In this document: positions 25,265-34,470 of the stretch, one piece after another | Numbering within the stretch: position 1 is the first letter of the stretch | How the letters are laid out: each line of letters starts with the position of its first letter | Notes under the pieces: generated by a model | Databases searched by the model: none | Told to the model about the DNA's origin: nothing | Seen by the model: only the letters and a program-made list of their open reading frames with translations | Made by a program: the position numbers and the translations under genes | Source of the DNA: Chryseobacterium populi | Lineage (GTDB): Bacteria > Bacteroidota > Bacteroidia > Flavobacteriales > Weeksellaceae | Assembly (NCBI RefSeq): GCF_000282115.1 | Contig: NZ_AKJY01000035.1 | Location: forward strand, 42,184 to 106,183 | Reading direction: 5' to 3' | DNA: 64,000 nt

Positions 25265-25272
25265 CAAAAATA
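25265..25272 (-). promoter_or_regulatory. Promoter -7 element for the M1 peptidase gene
   Basis: TATTTTTG on the minus strand, 21 bases before the ATG. No -33 TTTG at the expected distance. Confidence 0.5.
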
Positions 25273-25317
25273 GAAAATTTAACAGCAATACGTTTATTTA
25301 ATTACAAATTTGTTTAA

Positions 25318-25713
25318 TCATTTGAAATATATCATCCAGAACACAGTGCTTATGTATAGCCAGAGGAAAGAAAAAAACAGATGCATAACTGTTTCGAAGG
25401 TCTTACCTTTCCATAGTTCTGATGAATAACCGAAAAATTGAACGATCAACCGGATAGTCCAGAAAATACCTAACCCCAATGATATTTTTTTGCCAAGAGA
25501 GGTTTCTGTTAATTCATTGGAAGATGTTATACAAAGCAGGCCCATAAGAAATACCGTTAAAGCAATAAAAATAGTATGAACAATCATCATTTGTCTGTTG
25601 ATCAGGCTCAATGACCTGAGTTCTTTTTCCCAGTTAAAATATTTTGGGAAAATAATATGAACTAATGCTAAAATAATTAAAAGTCCGCCGGTTATTTTTA
25701 AATGCAACTCCAT
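25318..25713 (-). CDS. Small four-helix membrane protein
   Basis: A 131-residue protein with four hydrophobic helices (about 8-24, 42-62, 80-95, 108-128). No family recognised with certainty; the length and helix pattern recall DoxX/DUF1304-like small membrane proteins. It lies 11 bp after the methyltransferase gene and is the last gene of the DoxX-DUF2071-methyltransferase operon, so it probably shares their function, which is unknown. Confidence 0.72.
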   Translation of the reverse strand: MELHLKITGGLLIILALVHIIFPKYFNWEKELRSLSLINRQMMIVHTIFIALTVFLMGLLCITSSNELTETSLGKKISLGLGIFWTIRLIVQFFGYSSELWKGKTFETVMHLFFSFLWLYISTVFWMIYFK

Positions 25714-25724
25714 TTTGACTGAAT

Positions 25725-26477
25725 TTAAAGTGAATAAATGAAAATAGACATAAAAGGGGTAAATTTTACCTCCTTACATGATGTGAAACCTGCATTTTCA
25801 AAAGCATTTTTCCATGTAGTTTTTGAAAAAAAATGAGTAAACCCAACCGAGAATGCTAAAAAATTAGGAAAATCCCGTAAATGTTCCACCATAATTATTT
25901 TTCCATGAGTTTTGCATACCCGATGGCATTCTTTTAAAAAAAGAATTTTTTCTTCATGTGACCTTATCTCATGAGCTGCTGAAAGCAGAAAAATCAGATC
26001 AGCCGATTGCTCATTTATAGGTATTGAATCTGTTACTATCTGTTGGGTATCAGGGTACATAAGGCTCACTTTCCGGGCTCTTATTATTGCCGGCTCAGTA
26101 TGCCGTTTTGCATCATAGAAATCAAACACCTTTAAATCAGCTTGTGGAAAGTTATCTTTAATAATATAGCTTGTTTCGTCAAAACCTGCATTAATGTTTA
26201 GAATTTGTTTTACATTTTCTTTATCAATTGAACAATTTTTCAACCAGTGAAATGTGTAATATCCTGAGAAATCATAGACATATGCTGATATTATTAAAGG
26301 CATTATAAGCCCATAAAGAAATGCTGCGATAATGGTCATGTATAAAAGATCCGACCATTCAAATATCTGATGACTAATGATAATGAATGCCAGAATTCCT
26401 ATTCCTGCTATATAAAAATGGCGGTTAAAACTTAAAATATTTAAAACGCCCTGAAATTTTCTTCTCCTTACTTCCAT
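25725..26477 (-). CDS. Membrane-anchored class I SAM-dependent methyltransferase
   Basis: A 250-residue protein. Two N-terminal membrane helices (about residues 22-38 and 45-68) precede a methyltransferase-like Rossmann domain: ILNINAGFDETSYII (motif I-like, with Asn-Ala-Gly in place of the usual Gly-x-Gly), SADLIFLLSAAHEIRSHEEKILFLKECHRVCKTHGKIIMVEH (motifs III/IV) and a final strand. The motif I deviation is notable. The substrate is probably lipid-like or membrane-bound (inference from the anchor). Overlaps the DUF2071 gene by 10 bp, so translation is coupled. Confidence 0.82.
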   Translation of the reverse strand: MEVRRRKFQGVLNILSFNRHFYIAGIGILAFIIISHQIFEWSDLLYMTIIAAFLYGLIMPLIISAYVYDFSGYYTFHWLKNCSIDKENVKQILNINAGFDETSYIIKDNFPQADLKVFDFYDAKRHTEPAIIRARKVSLMYPDTQQIVTDSIPINEQSADLIFLLSAAHEIRSHEEKILFLKECHRVCKTHGKIIMVEHLRDFPNFLAFSVGFTHFFSKTTWKNAFENAGFTSCKEVKFTPFMSIFIYSL

Positions 26478-27205
26478 TGTTCTGTTTTTCCTTTTTTCCA
26501 GTAATATGGAATATTGTTAATAATAAAAGCATTGGCTAAAATAGGGTTTTCGAGTTTCAGCGTGTTTAAAAAATCAAAATGATACCCAACCACTTTTACA
26601 GGCTTAGGGATCCAGTTCTGCCTTACCCCTTCAATCATAAGAACTTCTTTGGTTTTTTTGTTATAGGTGAATGTAAACGGTAATGGGCCTGCAAATCTTC
26701 TTGCTTCTTTCCAGTCTGCAAATGGTGAGCCCTGAGGTAAAGGAATGTTTTCTTCTGCTGTACTGAAGACAATTTTAAACTTTGACTTAATTGATTGTAT
26801 TTCTTTTAGATTTTCTTTTTCAGTTTGCTGAATATCTGTTGTAGAGTAATTATAATGGGTAAATAAGTTTCCCCGGAATTCCATTTTCTTTTTATTGGTT
26901 TCAGATTTCAGGATGTATAAGCCACGTAATTTTTTTCCTGTATTGTTTGTGTATCGTACAAATACACGATAACCTATCAGAAAAAAATCATTTCCCATAA
27001 ATTTTGGAAATCCTTTTGGGCGCAGGTCTTTTGTTTGTACCATTGCCACTGCAACAAAAGCCCATTTATCTTGAAATGTGTCGAGCTCCAGACATTCGGG
27101 AATAAGGTTTTGTAATTGTTCTTTAGGAACAGTAAACGTCAAAACAAGTGAACTTTCAAAAAAAGCTTCAACGGCAAACGGGTGATTTTTTAAAAATTCA
27201 AGCAT
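26468..27205 (-). CDS. DUF2071 domain-containing protein (YqjF-like)
   Basis: A 245-residue protein of the DUF2071 family (acetoacetate-decarboxylase-like fold in Bacillus YqjF). Hallmarks are LTFTVPKEQLQNLIPECLELDTF at the N-terminus and the AMVQTKDLRPKGFPKFMG segment followed by YRVFVRY. The reaction is unknown. Overlaps the DoxX-like gene by 8 bp upstream and the methyltransferase gene by 10 bp downstream, so the three proteins are made together. Confidence 0.86.
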   Translation of the reverse strand: MLEFLKNHPFAVEAFFESSLVLTFTVPKEQLQNLIPECLELDTFQDKWAFVAVAMVQTKDLRPKGFPKFMGNDFFLIGYRVFVRYTNNTGKKLRGLYILKSETNKKKMEFRGNLFTHYNYSTTDIQQTEKENLKEIQSIKSKFKIVFSTAEENIPLPQGSPFADWKEARRFAGPLPFTFTYNKKTKEVLMIEGVRQNWIPKPVKVVGYHFDFLNTLKLENPILANAFIINNIPYYWKKGKTEQWK

Positions 27206-27584
27206 TATGATGTGGTGTTTTTGGATTTAAATAAAATTCATTGAAGTAAATAAGCAGAATAAATAAAAAAGCAAATAATGAGTTGAATTTACCCCAGAGT
27301 AATAGGTCGGGGACTAATATAAATTCAAGGATATTCATTGCTGCAATTGTTGTAATTTGTAAAATGGCATTTAGTTTTGTTTTAACTCCTGTTAAAATCC
27401 ATAATGCCATAACAATTTCTGATAATCCGATCAGAATGGTTAATATTCTTGAATGATCATTGTTTAAAATTCTTGCAACAATCTGCTCATGACGGGGAAC
27501 AAAATTGAAAACCTTACAAAACAGCCCATTTATAATCCAGACTGTAGCAATACAGTAATTCAATATGGTATGGATTTTTCTCAT
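27198..27584 (-). CDS. DoxX-like family membrane protein
   Basis: A 128-residue protein with four membrane helices and the DoxX-like pattern (IHTILNYCIATVWIINGLFCKV, then GLSEIVMALWILTG, AMNILEF). DoxX-type proteins have been tied to redox or membrane-associated oxidoreductase complexes; this role is inferred. First gene of the operon that also encodes the DUF2071 protein, the methyltransferase and a four-helix protein, with a good promoter 77 bases upstream. Confidence 0.83.
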   Translation of the reverse strand: MRKIHTILNYCIATVWIINGLFCKVFNFVPRHEQIVARILNNDHSRILTILIGLSEIVMALWILTGVKTKLNAILQITTIAAMNILEFILVPDLLLWGKFNSLFAFLFILLIYFNEFYLNPKTPHHNA

Positions 27585-27660
27585 TCAGTAAAAGTGATTG
27601 GTTCTAATGGTTATAAAATTTCGGGATGTGCGTTTGAAATTTTTACTCCTAAATCTTTTA

Positions 27661-27689
27661 CAAATATATATTATTTTCTGAACTTTCAA
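27661..27689 (-). promoter_or_regulatory. Promoter of the DoxX-DUF2071-methyltransferase operon
   Basis: On the minus strand TTG (27689-27687), 18-base spacer, TATATTTG (27668-27661); gives a leader of about 70 nt. The rest of the gap to mepB shows no other signal. Confidence 0.6.
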
Positions 27690-27828
27690 TAATTATTGAA
27701 AATATAATTTAAAAATGATTTCTCTTAAATTTAATGCTGTAACAATCAATGTATTTGGAATCGATGTTTCAGAAACAGGAACTTTATTGTTTTAGCCCGA
27801 TGAATGCTGAAATCCTATGACAAATATT

Positions 27829-28329
27829 CTAGTGCTGGGTTAAAATATTTTTGAAGGTATCAAAATCAATAGTTGCGGGATTACTGATGTCGATAAAAAA
27901 TTGTAGCTGCCAGTTTTGGGTTTTTTCAGCCTGTTTGCTTTCAGGTTCATCCCATGGAGTATAAACCCGGAATCCCCGTTTACCTTCCTTCTGGCTGTTT
28001 GTCAGAATTTGTTTTTCAGTCAATATGTTTCCGGGAAATATGAAAAATCCGGAATTATTATTTTGTTCGGCAGCAATGATATAAAAATCAAAATGATCGG
28101 ATGCATCAAAAGGTTCTGTTTTTCCGGCTGAATTTCTTCTCCATAATGTTACAAACTGCCCGTTCTTTGTGGGAGTGATTTTTGATTTCCTGAATTTGAT
28201 GCTTAAATGATCCAGTGAAAAATTATATCCGGAATAGTCTTCAGATTCCGGCTCGACTTTAATATCCGATAACTTTAACTGCAAAGCCTTGAAGACAGAA
28301 TTTTCAATCCGGCTTAATATTCCAACCAT
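27829..28329 (-). CDS. MepB family protein
   Basis: A 166-residue cytoplasmic protein of the MepB family, which in staphylococci sits in the mepRAB multidrug-efflux operon; the function is unknown. Landmarks are SGYNFSLDHLSIKFRKSKITPTK, QFVTLWRRN, PFDASDHFDFYIIA and FIFPGNILTEKQIL. Here no efflux gene adjoins it; the upstream neighbour is tatC (63 bp away, same strand). Confidence 0.88.
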   Translation of the reverse strand: MVGILSRIENSVFKALQLKLSDIKVEPESEDYSGYNFSLDHLSIKFRKSKITPTKNGQFVTLWRRNSAGKTEPFDASDHFDFYIIAAEQNNNSGFFIFPGNILTEKQILTNSQKEGKRGFRVYTPWDEPESKQAEKTQNWQLQFFIDISNPATIDFDTFKNILTQH

Positions 28330-28392
28330 TCCTTTATTCTTTAATTTTTCCCTTCTTATCGGCTTTTTAGCCTTTTTTCCCTTCTATGGTGG

Positions 28393-29220
28393 CTATTTCT
28401 GAACTACCGGAAGATTTCCGTCTCTTTTCTGAACTTTTTTATAAGTGTAAGAGCACATGATAATACTGAACTCATACAATAAAAGCAATGGCAAGGCAGC
28501 CATCATCATACTCAAAACATCTGCAGGAGTAATAATTGCGGCTACTACCATGATCAATACGATGGCATGACGACGGTAAGTCCTCATAAATGTAGGGGTC
28601 AGAATTCCGATACTGGTAAGGAAATAAATAAGGATAGGAAATAGAAAAATAACACCCATACCTAAAATAACCTGTAAAAATAAAGTAGTATAATCACTGA
28701 GGTCATACAAAGGAACGATAATATCTGAAATTTTGAAAATTACGCCGAAGTTGACTGCAAATGGAAGAATTAAAAAATATCCGCACAAAACCCCGGTCAT
28801 AAAAAGGATCCAGACTGCATTAATGATAAAAATTGAATTCTTTCTTTCTCTAGGATGCAAAGCCGGGCTGATAAAACGCCATAACTCCCAGACAATATAC
28901 GGAAATGCCGCAATAACTCCTCCAAAGATAGAAACAGACATCATGACATTGAACTGCTGGTAAAGTCTTTGTACACGCACCGGGAAATCTTTGGGAAGAT
29001 GAATGCTGTCCTCTCCTAAAAGCATTCTGGAAAAGTGATTGACAATTTTAAATGTTGGAAAATCGTTTCTTGTAGGACCAAAGAAAATGTGATCCATGAT
29101 CCAGTTGATATTAAAACCGACTGCGAAAGCGGCAATTACAATAGCAATAATTGAGCGTACGAGGTGACCTCTTAATTCTCCAATATGCCCAAGAAAGGAC
29201 ATTTCTTTACCTTCACTCAC
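28393..29220 (-). CDS. tatC: Sec-independent protein translocase subunit TatC
   Basis: A 275-residue inner-membrane protein with six helices, the receptor for twin-arginine signal peptides. Characteristic segments are the N-terminal MSFLGHIGELRGHLVRSIIA and FFSPALHPRERK-type loop (WRFISPALHPRERKN). A periplasmic loop of about 40 residues between helices 1 and 2 is longer than in E. coli, as usual in Bacteroidota. tatA is not in the window. A minus-strand -7 box (TAAATTTG, 29241-29248) lies 20 bases before the ATG. Confidence 0.94.
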   Translation of the reverse strand: MSEGKEMSFLGHIGELRGHLVRSIIAIVIAAFAVGFNINWIMDHIFFGPTRNDFPTFKIVNHFSRMLLGEDSIHLPKDFPVRVQRLYQQFNVMMSVSIFGGVIAAFPYIVWELWRFISPALHPRERKNSIFIINAVWILFMTGVLCGYFLILPFAVNFGVIFKISDIIVPLYDLSDYTTLFLQVILGMGVIFLFPILIYFLTSIGILTPTFMRTYRRHAIVLIMVVAAIITPADVLSMMMAALPLLLLYEFSIIMCSYTYKKVQKRDGNLPVVQK

Positions 29221-29240
29221 AGAATAATTTTTTAAAGTTC

Positions 29241-29248
29241 CAAATTTA
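29241..29248 (-). promoter_or_regulatory. Promoter -7 element for tatC
   Basis: TAAATTTG on the minus strand, a TAnnTTTG match, 20 bases before the ATG. Confidence 0.5.
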
Positions 29249-29339
29249 TGAAATATTTAAAGAAGTTAGAGGTTAGAAACTGGCTTTATAAACAGATTGA
29301 ATATTTACTGATTTTTAACCTCTGTTTTTTATTTCTGAA

Positions 29340-30299
29340 TTAATTAATTCCTTCGTCTAGCAATTTATGCAAATCAATAATCCCGAAATATTTTCCGTTT
29401 TCCGTAACGATAAGCTGGCCGATGTTGTTTTCTTTAAGAATTTTCATGGCTTCTTTTGCCAGGATATTTCTTTCGATGGTTTTAGGATGGGCAGACATAA
29501 TGTCTTTGGCTAAAACCTTAGAGACATCTTCACCTTTCATCAGCATTCTTCTCAGATCTCCGTCGGTAATTACACCAATGATCTGGTCTTTATCCGTCAC
29601 AACAGTAATTCCGTGTCTGGATGCACTGATTGAGATAATAACATCCCTTACCGGAGCATCTTCCGTCACCTGAGGTTTTTGTGAAGAAAGAAAATCATCA
29701 ACTTTTGAAACCAGGTTTTTCCCTAAACTTCCTCCCGGATGGAATTTTGCGAAATCATTTTCTTTAAAATCATTCAGTTCCATTAAGCAGATAGCCAGCG
29801 CATCTCCAAGCGCCATTTGTATCGTTGTAGAACTTGTGGGGGCCAGTTTATTCGGGCAGGCCTCAAGATCTACATGAGTATCCAGGACAATCTCAGAGAA
29901 TTCTGCAAGTTTACTGTTTTTATTTCCTGTCATTCCGATCAGTGCGGAAGAATAGTCTTTTAAATAAGGAACAAGATTCGCTATTTCAGGTGAATTTCCT
30001 GAATTTGAAATACACAAAACAACATCCTGCTTCTGAATAACTCCCAAATCTCCGTGAATGGCTTCGGAAGCATGAAGGAATTGTGATGGCGTTCCTGTAG
30101 AGTTTAAGGTTGCTACAATCTTATTGCCGACGTGGGCCGATTTTCCGATTCCCACTACAATTAATTTCCCTTTTGCCGAATGAATGACTTCCACAGCTTT
30201 CACAAACTGGTCATCAATCCTGTTTTTTAATTTTTCAAGTTCTGAAATTTCTATTTCTAAAGTGCTCTTTGCGATTGAGATGATGTCGGTCTTTTCCAT
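29340..30299 (-). CDS. kdsD: D-arabinose 5-phosphate isomerase (KpsF/GutQ family)
   Basis: Interconverts ribulose 5-phosphate and arabinose 5-phosphate, the first step toward Kdo for lipopolysaccharide. 319 residues: N-terminal SIS domain (LIVVGIGKSAHVGNKIVATLNSTGTP, HASEAIHGDLG, CISNSGNSPEI), then two CBS domains in the C-terminal third (MSAHPKTIERN, IGQLIVTENGKYFGIIDLH). The ATG at 30299 (MEKTDIIS) is chosen over an upstream in-frame codon. Divergent from recQ with a 157-bp shared gap. Confidence 0.92.
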   Translation of the reverse strand: MEKTDIISIAKSTLEIEISELEKLKNRIDDQFVKAVEVIHSAKGKLIVVGIGKSAHVGNKIVATLNSTGTPSQFLHASEAIHGDLGVIQKQDVVLCISNSGNSPEIANLVPYLKDYSSALIGMTGNKNSKLAEFSEIVLDTHVDLEACPNKLAPTSSTTIQMALGDALAICLMELNDFKENDFAKFHPGGSLGKNLVSKVDDFLSSQKPQVTEDAPVRDVIISISASRHGITVVTDKDQIIGVITDGDLRRMLMKGEDVSKVLAKDIMSAHPKTIERNILAKEAMKILKENNIGQLIVTENGKYFGIIDLHKLLDEGIN

Positions 30300-30416
30300 T
30301 TTTATTTTATAGGTATACAAAAAATCTCTTAAAAAATGTTATATTTAAAAAAGAATATTTAATATAAATTTTATTTTTTATAAATTCGTTCGCTTTTATT
30401 TTAAGCAAAAAATTTA

Positions 30417-30424
30417 TAACTTTG
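30417..30424 (+). promoter_or_regulatory. Promoter -7 element for recQ
   Basis: TAACTTTG, a TAnnTTTG match, 32 bases before the ATG. Confidence 0.5.
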
Positions 30425-30456
30425 GATAAGATGCAAATTTAGCAATAGAAAATTAG

Positions 30457-32661
30457 ATGAGCGCAAAAAAAGCCAATTTATCAGGCGAATTGAAAAAGTA
30501 TTTCGGGTTTTCTACTTTTAAGGGTCAACAAGAACAAATTATAGAAAACCTGTTAGATGGAAAAGATATATTTGTTTTGATGCCGACAGGAGGGGGAAAA
30601 TCATTATGTTACCAGCTTCCTGCTCTTATTTCTGAAGGAACGGCAATCGTAGTTTCACCCCTAATCGCATTAATGAAGAATCAGGTAGATGCTGTAAATG
30701 GTCTTTCATCTGATGACGGGGTCGCACACGTTTTAAATTCTTCATTAAATAAAACCCAGACCAAACAGGTTTTTGATGACATTAAAAGCGGTAAGACAAA
30801 ACTTTTATATGTAGCTCCGGAATCGTTAATTAAAGAAGATTATCTTGATTTCCTTAAAGAAGTTACTATTTCTTTCTTTGCTATTGACGAAGCGCACTGT
30901 ATTTCAGAATGGGGACATGATTTCAGACCTGAATACAGAAATTTGAAACTTATTATTGACAAGATTGCTAATGTTCCGGTGATTGCCCTTACCGCTACAG
31001 CAACCCCTAAAGTACAGGATGATATCCAGAAAACTTTGGGAATGGCGAATGCTTTGGTATTTAAAGAAAGTTTCAACCGTCCTAATCTATACTATGAAGT
31101 TCGCCCAAAGGTGAATGTAGATAAGGAGATCGTTAAATTTATCAACCAACATAAAGGTAAGTCCGGAATTGTATACTGTTTGAGCCGGAGAAAAGTTGAA
31201 GAATTTGCCCAGCTTTTACAGGTAAACGGGATCAATGCCTTACCTTATCATGCCGGGCTGGATCAGAAGGTGAGAGTAGCCAATCAGGACAAATTCCTGA
31301 TGGAAGAAGTGGATGTAATCGTAGCTACTATTGCATTCGGAATGGGAATTGACAAGCCGGACGTACGTTTCGTTATTCACTATGATTTTCCGAAATCCCT
31401 GGAAAGCTATTATCAGGAAACGGGAAGAGCGGGAAGAGATGGCGGAGAGGGCTATTGTCTTGCATTCTATGATCCTAAAGATATTGAAAAATTAGAAAAA
31501 TTCTTAGCTCAGAAACCTGTTTCGGAAAGAGAGATCGGATTACAGCTTTTAAATGAGGTGGTGGGATATGCCGAAACCTCAATGAGCAGAAGGCAGTATA
31601 TTTTATATTACTTTGGAGAAATATTTGATCCTGTGACCGGAGAAGGAGCTAAAATGTGCGACAATGCATCAGATCCTCCAAAACTGAAAGACGCAACTGA
31701 TGATCTCAAAAAAGTACTGGAGCTCATTAAAGATACCGGAGAAAAATTCAAATCCAAAGACCTGATTTCCGTTATTGCAGGAAAAGAGAATGCGGTTACC
31801 AAGTCTTATAAACTGGAACAGAGTTCCCATTTCGGCTTCGGAAAAGAAGAAAAGGATAATTACTGGAAAACCATTTTAAGGCAGGCTACTGTTCAGAATT
31901 TTCTGCAAAAAGATATTGAGACCTATGGCGTTTTAAAAATTGCGGAAAAAGGGCAATTGGTCCTTAAAGGTGAACTGGAACATTCGTTTTTAATTGCTGA
32001 AGACAGGGAATTTGATTTAACACAGGCAAAAGCTGAAAGTGATCAGATTCAGATGCAGTCTGGTGGTGGTTTGGATCAGAATTTATTTGGTCAGCTTAAA
32101 GAATTAAGAAAAAAAGTAGCTAAAAAATACGGGATTCCGCCTTATACGGTTTTTATGGATCCGAGTCTGGAAGATATGACAGTTCAGTATCCGATTACCG
32201 TAGAAGAAATAGCTAAAATTTATGGAGTAGGTGAAGGAAAAGCCAAAAAATACGGTAAAGAATTTGCAGACTTTATAAAAACCTATGTCGAAGACCATAA
32301 TATTGAGCGTACCCAGGATATGGTTCTGAAGCAGGTTGCCAACAAATCCAGCCACAAAGTTTTCATTATCCAGAGCACAGATAAAAAAATTGACCTTGAA
32401 GATATTGCAAGAGCCAAAAACCTGAGCATGAATGAATTGCTGAAGGAAATGGAAAGTATTGTCTACCAGGGCACGAAACTCAATATCGATTATTATATCG
32501 AAGATAATTTTGATGAAGATATCGTAGACGGGTTCATGGAATTTATGAATGAATCTGAAAGTGACAGCATGAAAGTCTTATTGGATGAATTCGGGGATGA
32601 GCTTTCTGACGAAGAAGTGAGAATGCTGAGGATAAAATTCATCAGTGACGTTGCCAATTAA
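30457..32661 (+). CDS. recQ: ATP-dependent DNA helicase RecQ
   Basis: A 3'-5' DNA helicase for recombinational repair. 734 residues: helicase motif [14 protein letters not shown], motif [22 protein letters not shown] with the RecQ-specific aromatic loop, motif [12 protein letters not shown], a zinc-binding RQC region with a CDNA-type cysteine ([11 protein letters not shown]), and C-terminal HRDC and extra helices (residues about 535-734). Longer than E. coli RecQ (609) because of the C-terminal extension typical of Bacteroidota. Single gene with its own promoter. Confidence 0.95.
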   Translation: MSAKKANLSGELKKYFGFSTFKGQQEQIIENLLDGKDIFVLMPTGGGKSLCYQLPALISEGTAIVVSPLIALMKNQVDAVNGLSSDDGVAHVLNSSLNKTQTKQVFDDIKSGKTKLLYVAPESLIKEDYLDFLKEVTISFFAIDEAHCISEWGHDFRPEYRNLKLIIDKIANVPVIALTATATPKVQDDIQKTLGMANALVFKESFNRPNLYYEVRPKVNVDKEIVKFINQHKGKSGIVYCLSRRKVEEFAQLLQVNGINALPYHAGLDQKVRVANQDKFLMEEVDVIVATIAFGMGIDKPDVRFVIHYDFPKSLESYYQETGRAGRDGGEGYCLAFYDPKDIEKLEKFLAQKPVSEREIGLQLLNEVVGYAETSMSRRQYILYYFGEIFDPVTGEGAKMCDNASDPPKLKDATDDLKKVLELIKDTGEKFKSKDLISVIAGKENAVTKSYKLEQSSHFGFGKEEKDNYWKTILRQATVQNFLQKDIETYGVLKIAEKGQLVLKGELEHSFLIAEDREFDLTQAKAESDQIQMQSGGGLDQNLFGQLKELRKKVAKKYGIPPYTVFMDPSLEDMTVQYPITVEEIAKIYGVGEGKAKKYGKEFADFIKTYVEDHNIERTQDMVLKQVANKSSHKVFIIQSTDKKIDLEDIARAKNLSMNELLKEMESIVYQGTKLNIDYYIEDNFDEDIVDGFMEFMNESESDSMKVLLDEFGDELSDEEVRMLRIKFISDVAN

Positions 32662-32693
32662 AAGTTAATTTACCTTAGTATAAACACAATAAA

Positions 32694-32724
32694 AGAAATT
32701 CTTCAAAAGAGAGTTTCTTTTTTT
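32694..32724 (+). terminator. Terminator after recQ
   Basis: Nine-base stem AGAAATTCT / AGAGTTTCT (one G:T pair) with loop TCAAAAG and a T-run. Confidence 0.7.
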
Positions 32725-33128
32725 ATGAATGAGCTTTATTTTACCGCAAAGCAAAACAAAGAATAGTAAACAAGCTTTAAATTAAAGATAAACAAAGCCG
32801 TGTTGCCTATTGGTGAAATACAAGGAACGGTATAGTTTTACTTTAAATCATTAAGATGGTATAGGTTTTATGAATATTAAGTATTGCTTTACTGCTATCT
32901 AAAATGCAGAAAATTTGTATTACCTTAATAAGTTTACGCCTTTGTTTATCTTTAAAATATTCCTCTTTAAAAAATCTTTGTTTTCCTTTGCGTTAATATA
33001 AAAATATTGGTCAAAACTTAATTTTTTATTCTTAATAACTTAATATTCTTAATGGCAAAAAATGAAGATTGAAGCTTCTGTTTCCCAATATTTGAAACTT
33101 ACCCAAACTTTTTACTAAATTTACATTG
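32725..33128. other. Gene-free interval
   Basis: About 400 bp of AT-rich DNA between the recQ terminator and the glycosyltransferase gene. No ORF, structured RNA or repeat stands out; TACTAAATTTACATTG just before the gene has a weak promoter look (TAAATTTA, last base off consensus). Confidence 0.5.
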
Positions 33129-34211
33129 ATGAAAAAGATTTCTGTTATATTTATTCTGCCGGATTTGGAAACCGGAGGCGCAGAAAGAATTGTTACCACC
33201 ATTGCGAATCATCTCTCAAGAGATCGGTTTGAGCCCAAGATTTTGCTGTTGCGTAAGCAAGGCGGATATCTTAATCTTGTTAAAAAAGATGTTGAAATTA
33301 TTGATCTGAATACCGAAAGGATCAGGCATTCGTTAAAACCTATTCTAGCGGAAATCTACCGGAGAAAGCCGGATATTGTATTTTCCGGGTTTGGGGAAGT
33401 GAATGCTTATTTATCATTATTTATCAAACTTTTTCCAAGGACCAAATTTATTGCCAGAGAAACCAATGTTGTGAGCCAGCATGTTACAAGAAAAGAAATC
33501 AGGTTTTTCTATAATTTCTATAATAATTATCAGAAGATCATTGCTCAGAGCGATGATATGATGAAAGATCTGATGAAGAATTTCAGGGTTAATTCCAATA
33601 AAATTGTCAAAATAAACAACCCTGTGGATTTTGATTTTATTGATGAAAAGCTGAGAAACTCTGTCAAGCCGGAAAGTTTCAAATATAATTTTAAAAATGT
33701 AGTAGCTATTGGAAACCTATCTTCAAGAAAAGGGTTTGATAACCTGTTGAAGGTATTTTCAAGGCTTAAAAACGAGAATATCCTGCTGCATATTTTAGGA
33801 GACGGAAAAGACAGGGAAATCCTGCATCAGATGAAAGATTTTCTTGGATTGAAGCATGTTGTTTTTCATGGCAGACAGGACAATCCGTATCAGTTTCTGA
33901 AATATGCCGATCTGTTCGTCCTTTCTTCAAGATATGAAGGTTTTCCGAACGTTTTACTGGAAGCCGGAGCCTGCGGAACATATTCATTGGCCAACAATTG
34001 CCCGGGCGGAATTAATGAGATCATTCAGAACCGTGTGAACGGCGAAATTTCAGACATTGACAATCATGAAGATTTTTCGCAGAAAATAATGAGCATCCTT
34101 CATCAGTCTTACGATAAAGGTGCTATTAAAAACTCTATCCGGTCACGGTTTTCAAAGGATATTATTCTGGATAAATATGAAAAAGTGCTTCTTGATTTAG
34201 CAAATAAATAA
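33129..34211 (+). CDS. Glycosyltransferase family 4 protein
   Basis: A 360-residue GT-B glycosyltransferase. N-terminal donor-loop motif PDLETGGAERIV, and a C-terminal nucleotide-sugar domain with IGNLSSRKGFDNLLKVF, LHILGDGKDRE and the EX7E-type segment SSRYEGFPNVLLEAGACG. It probably adds a sugar to a surface polysaccharide or glycan. Sugar and acceptor are unknown. A stand-alone gene, not in a polysaccharide cluster. The ATG at 33129 is preferred over the TTG at 33126. Confidence 0.92.
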   Translation: MKKISVIFILPDLETGGAERIVTTIANHLSRDRFEPKILLLRKQGGYLNLVKKDVEIIDLNTERIRHSLKPILAEIYRRKPDIVFSGFGEVNAYLSLFIKLFPRTKFIARETNVVSQHVTRKEIRFFYNFYNNYQKIIAQSDDMMKDLMKNFRVNSNKIVKINNPVDFDFIDEKLRNSVKPESFKYNFKNVVAIGNLSSRKGFDNLLKVFSRLKNENILLHILGDGKDREILHQMKDFLGLKHVVFHGRQDNPYQFLKYADLFVLSSRYEGFPNVLLEAGACGTYSLANNCPGGINEIIQNRVNGEISDIDNHEDFSQKIMSILHQSYDKGAIKNSIRSRFSKDIILDKYEKVLLDLANK

Positions 34212-34396
34212 TCCAATATTTTTAATTTTTCCTTAATCCGGAAAATGCAATCCATATATTGAAAATATAGAATGGTATCTGTACAGTAGATCTTATTTTT
34301 CCAGCAGCGGTATATCCGAACAGGGAAAAGTACATATGGATTTATAAAAACAATCTGTGGATTTAAAAAATCGATTTTAAAATTGATAAAACTCAC

Positions 34397-34427
34397 TTTG
34401 GTGCTTGGCAATTTATCTGTAAATTTG
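34397..34427 (+). promoter_or_regulatory. Promoter of lpd
   Basis: TTTG (34397-34400), 19-base spacer, TAAATTTG (34420-34427); 43-nt gap to the ATG. One of the best consensus matches in the window. Confidence 0.8.
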
Positions 34428-34470
34428 TGAGAATTAAGAAAGATAATAATAAACAAATTCATAAAATAAC

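Noticed and set aside
27715..27795. 26-codon plus-strand mini-ORF (starts MISLKFNAVTINVFG)
   Set aside because: No promoter at proper distance, no family, no conservation evidence.
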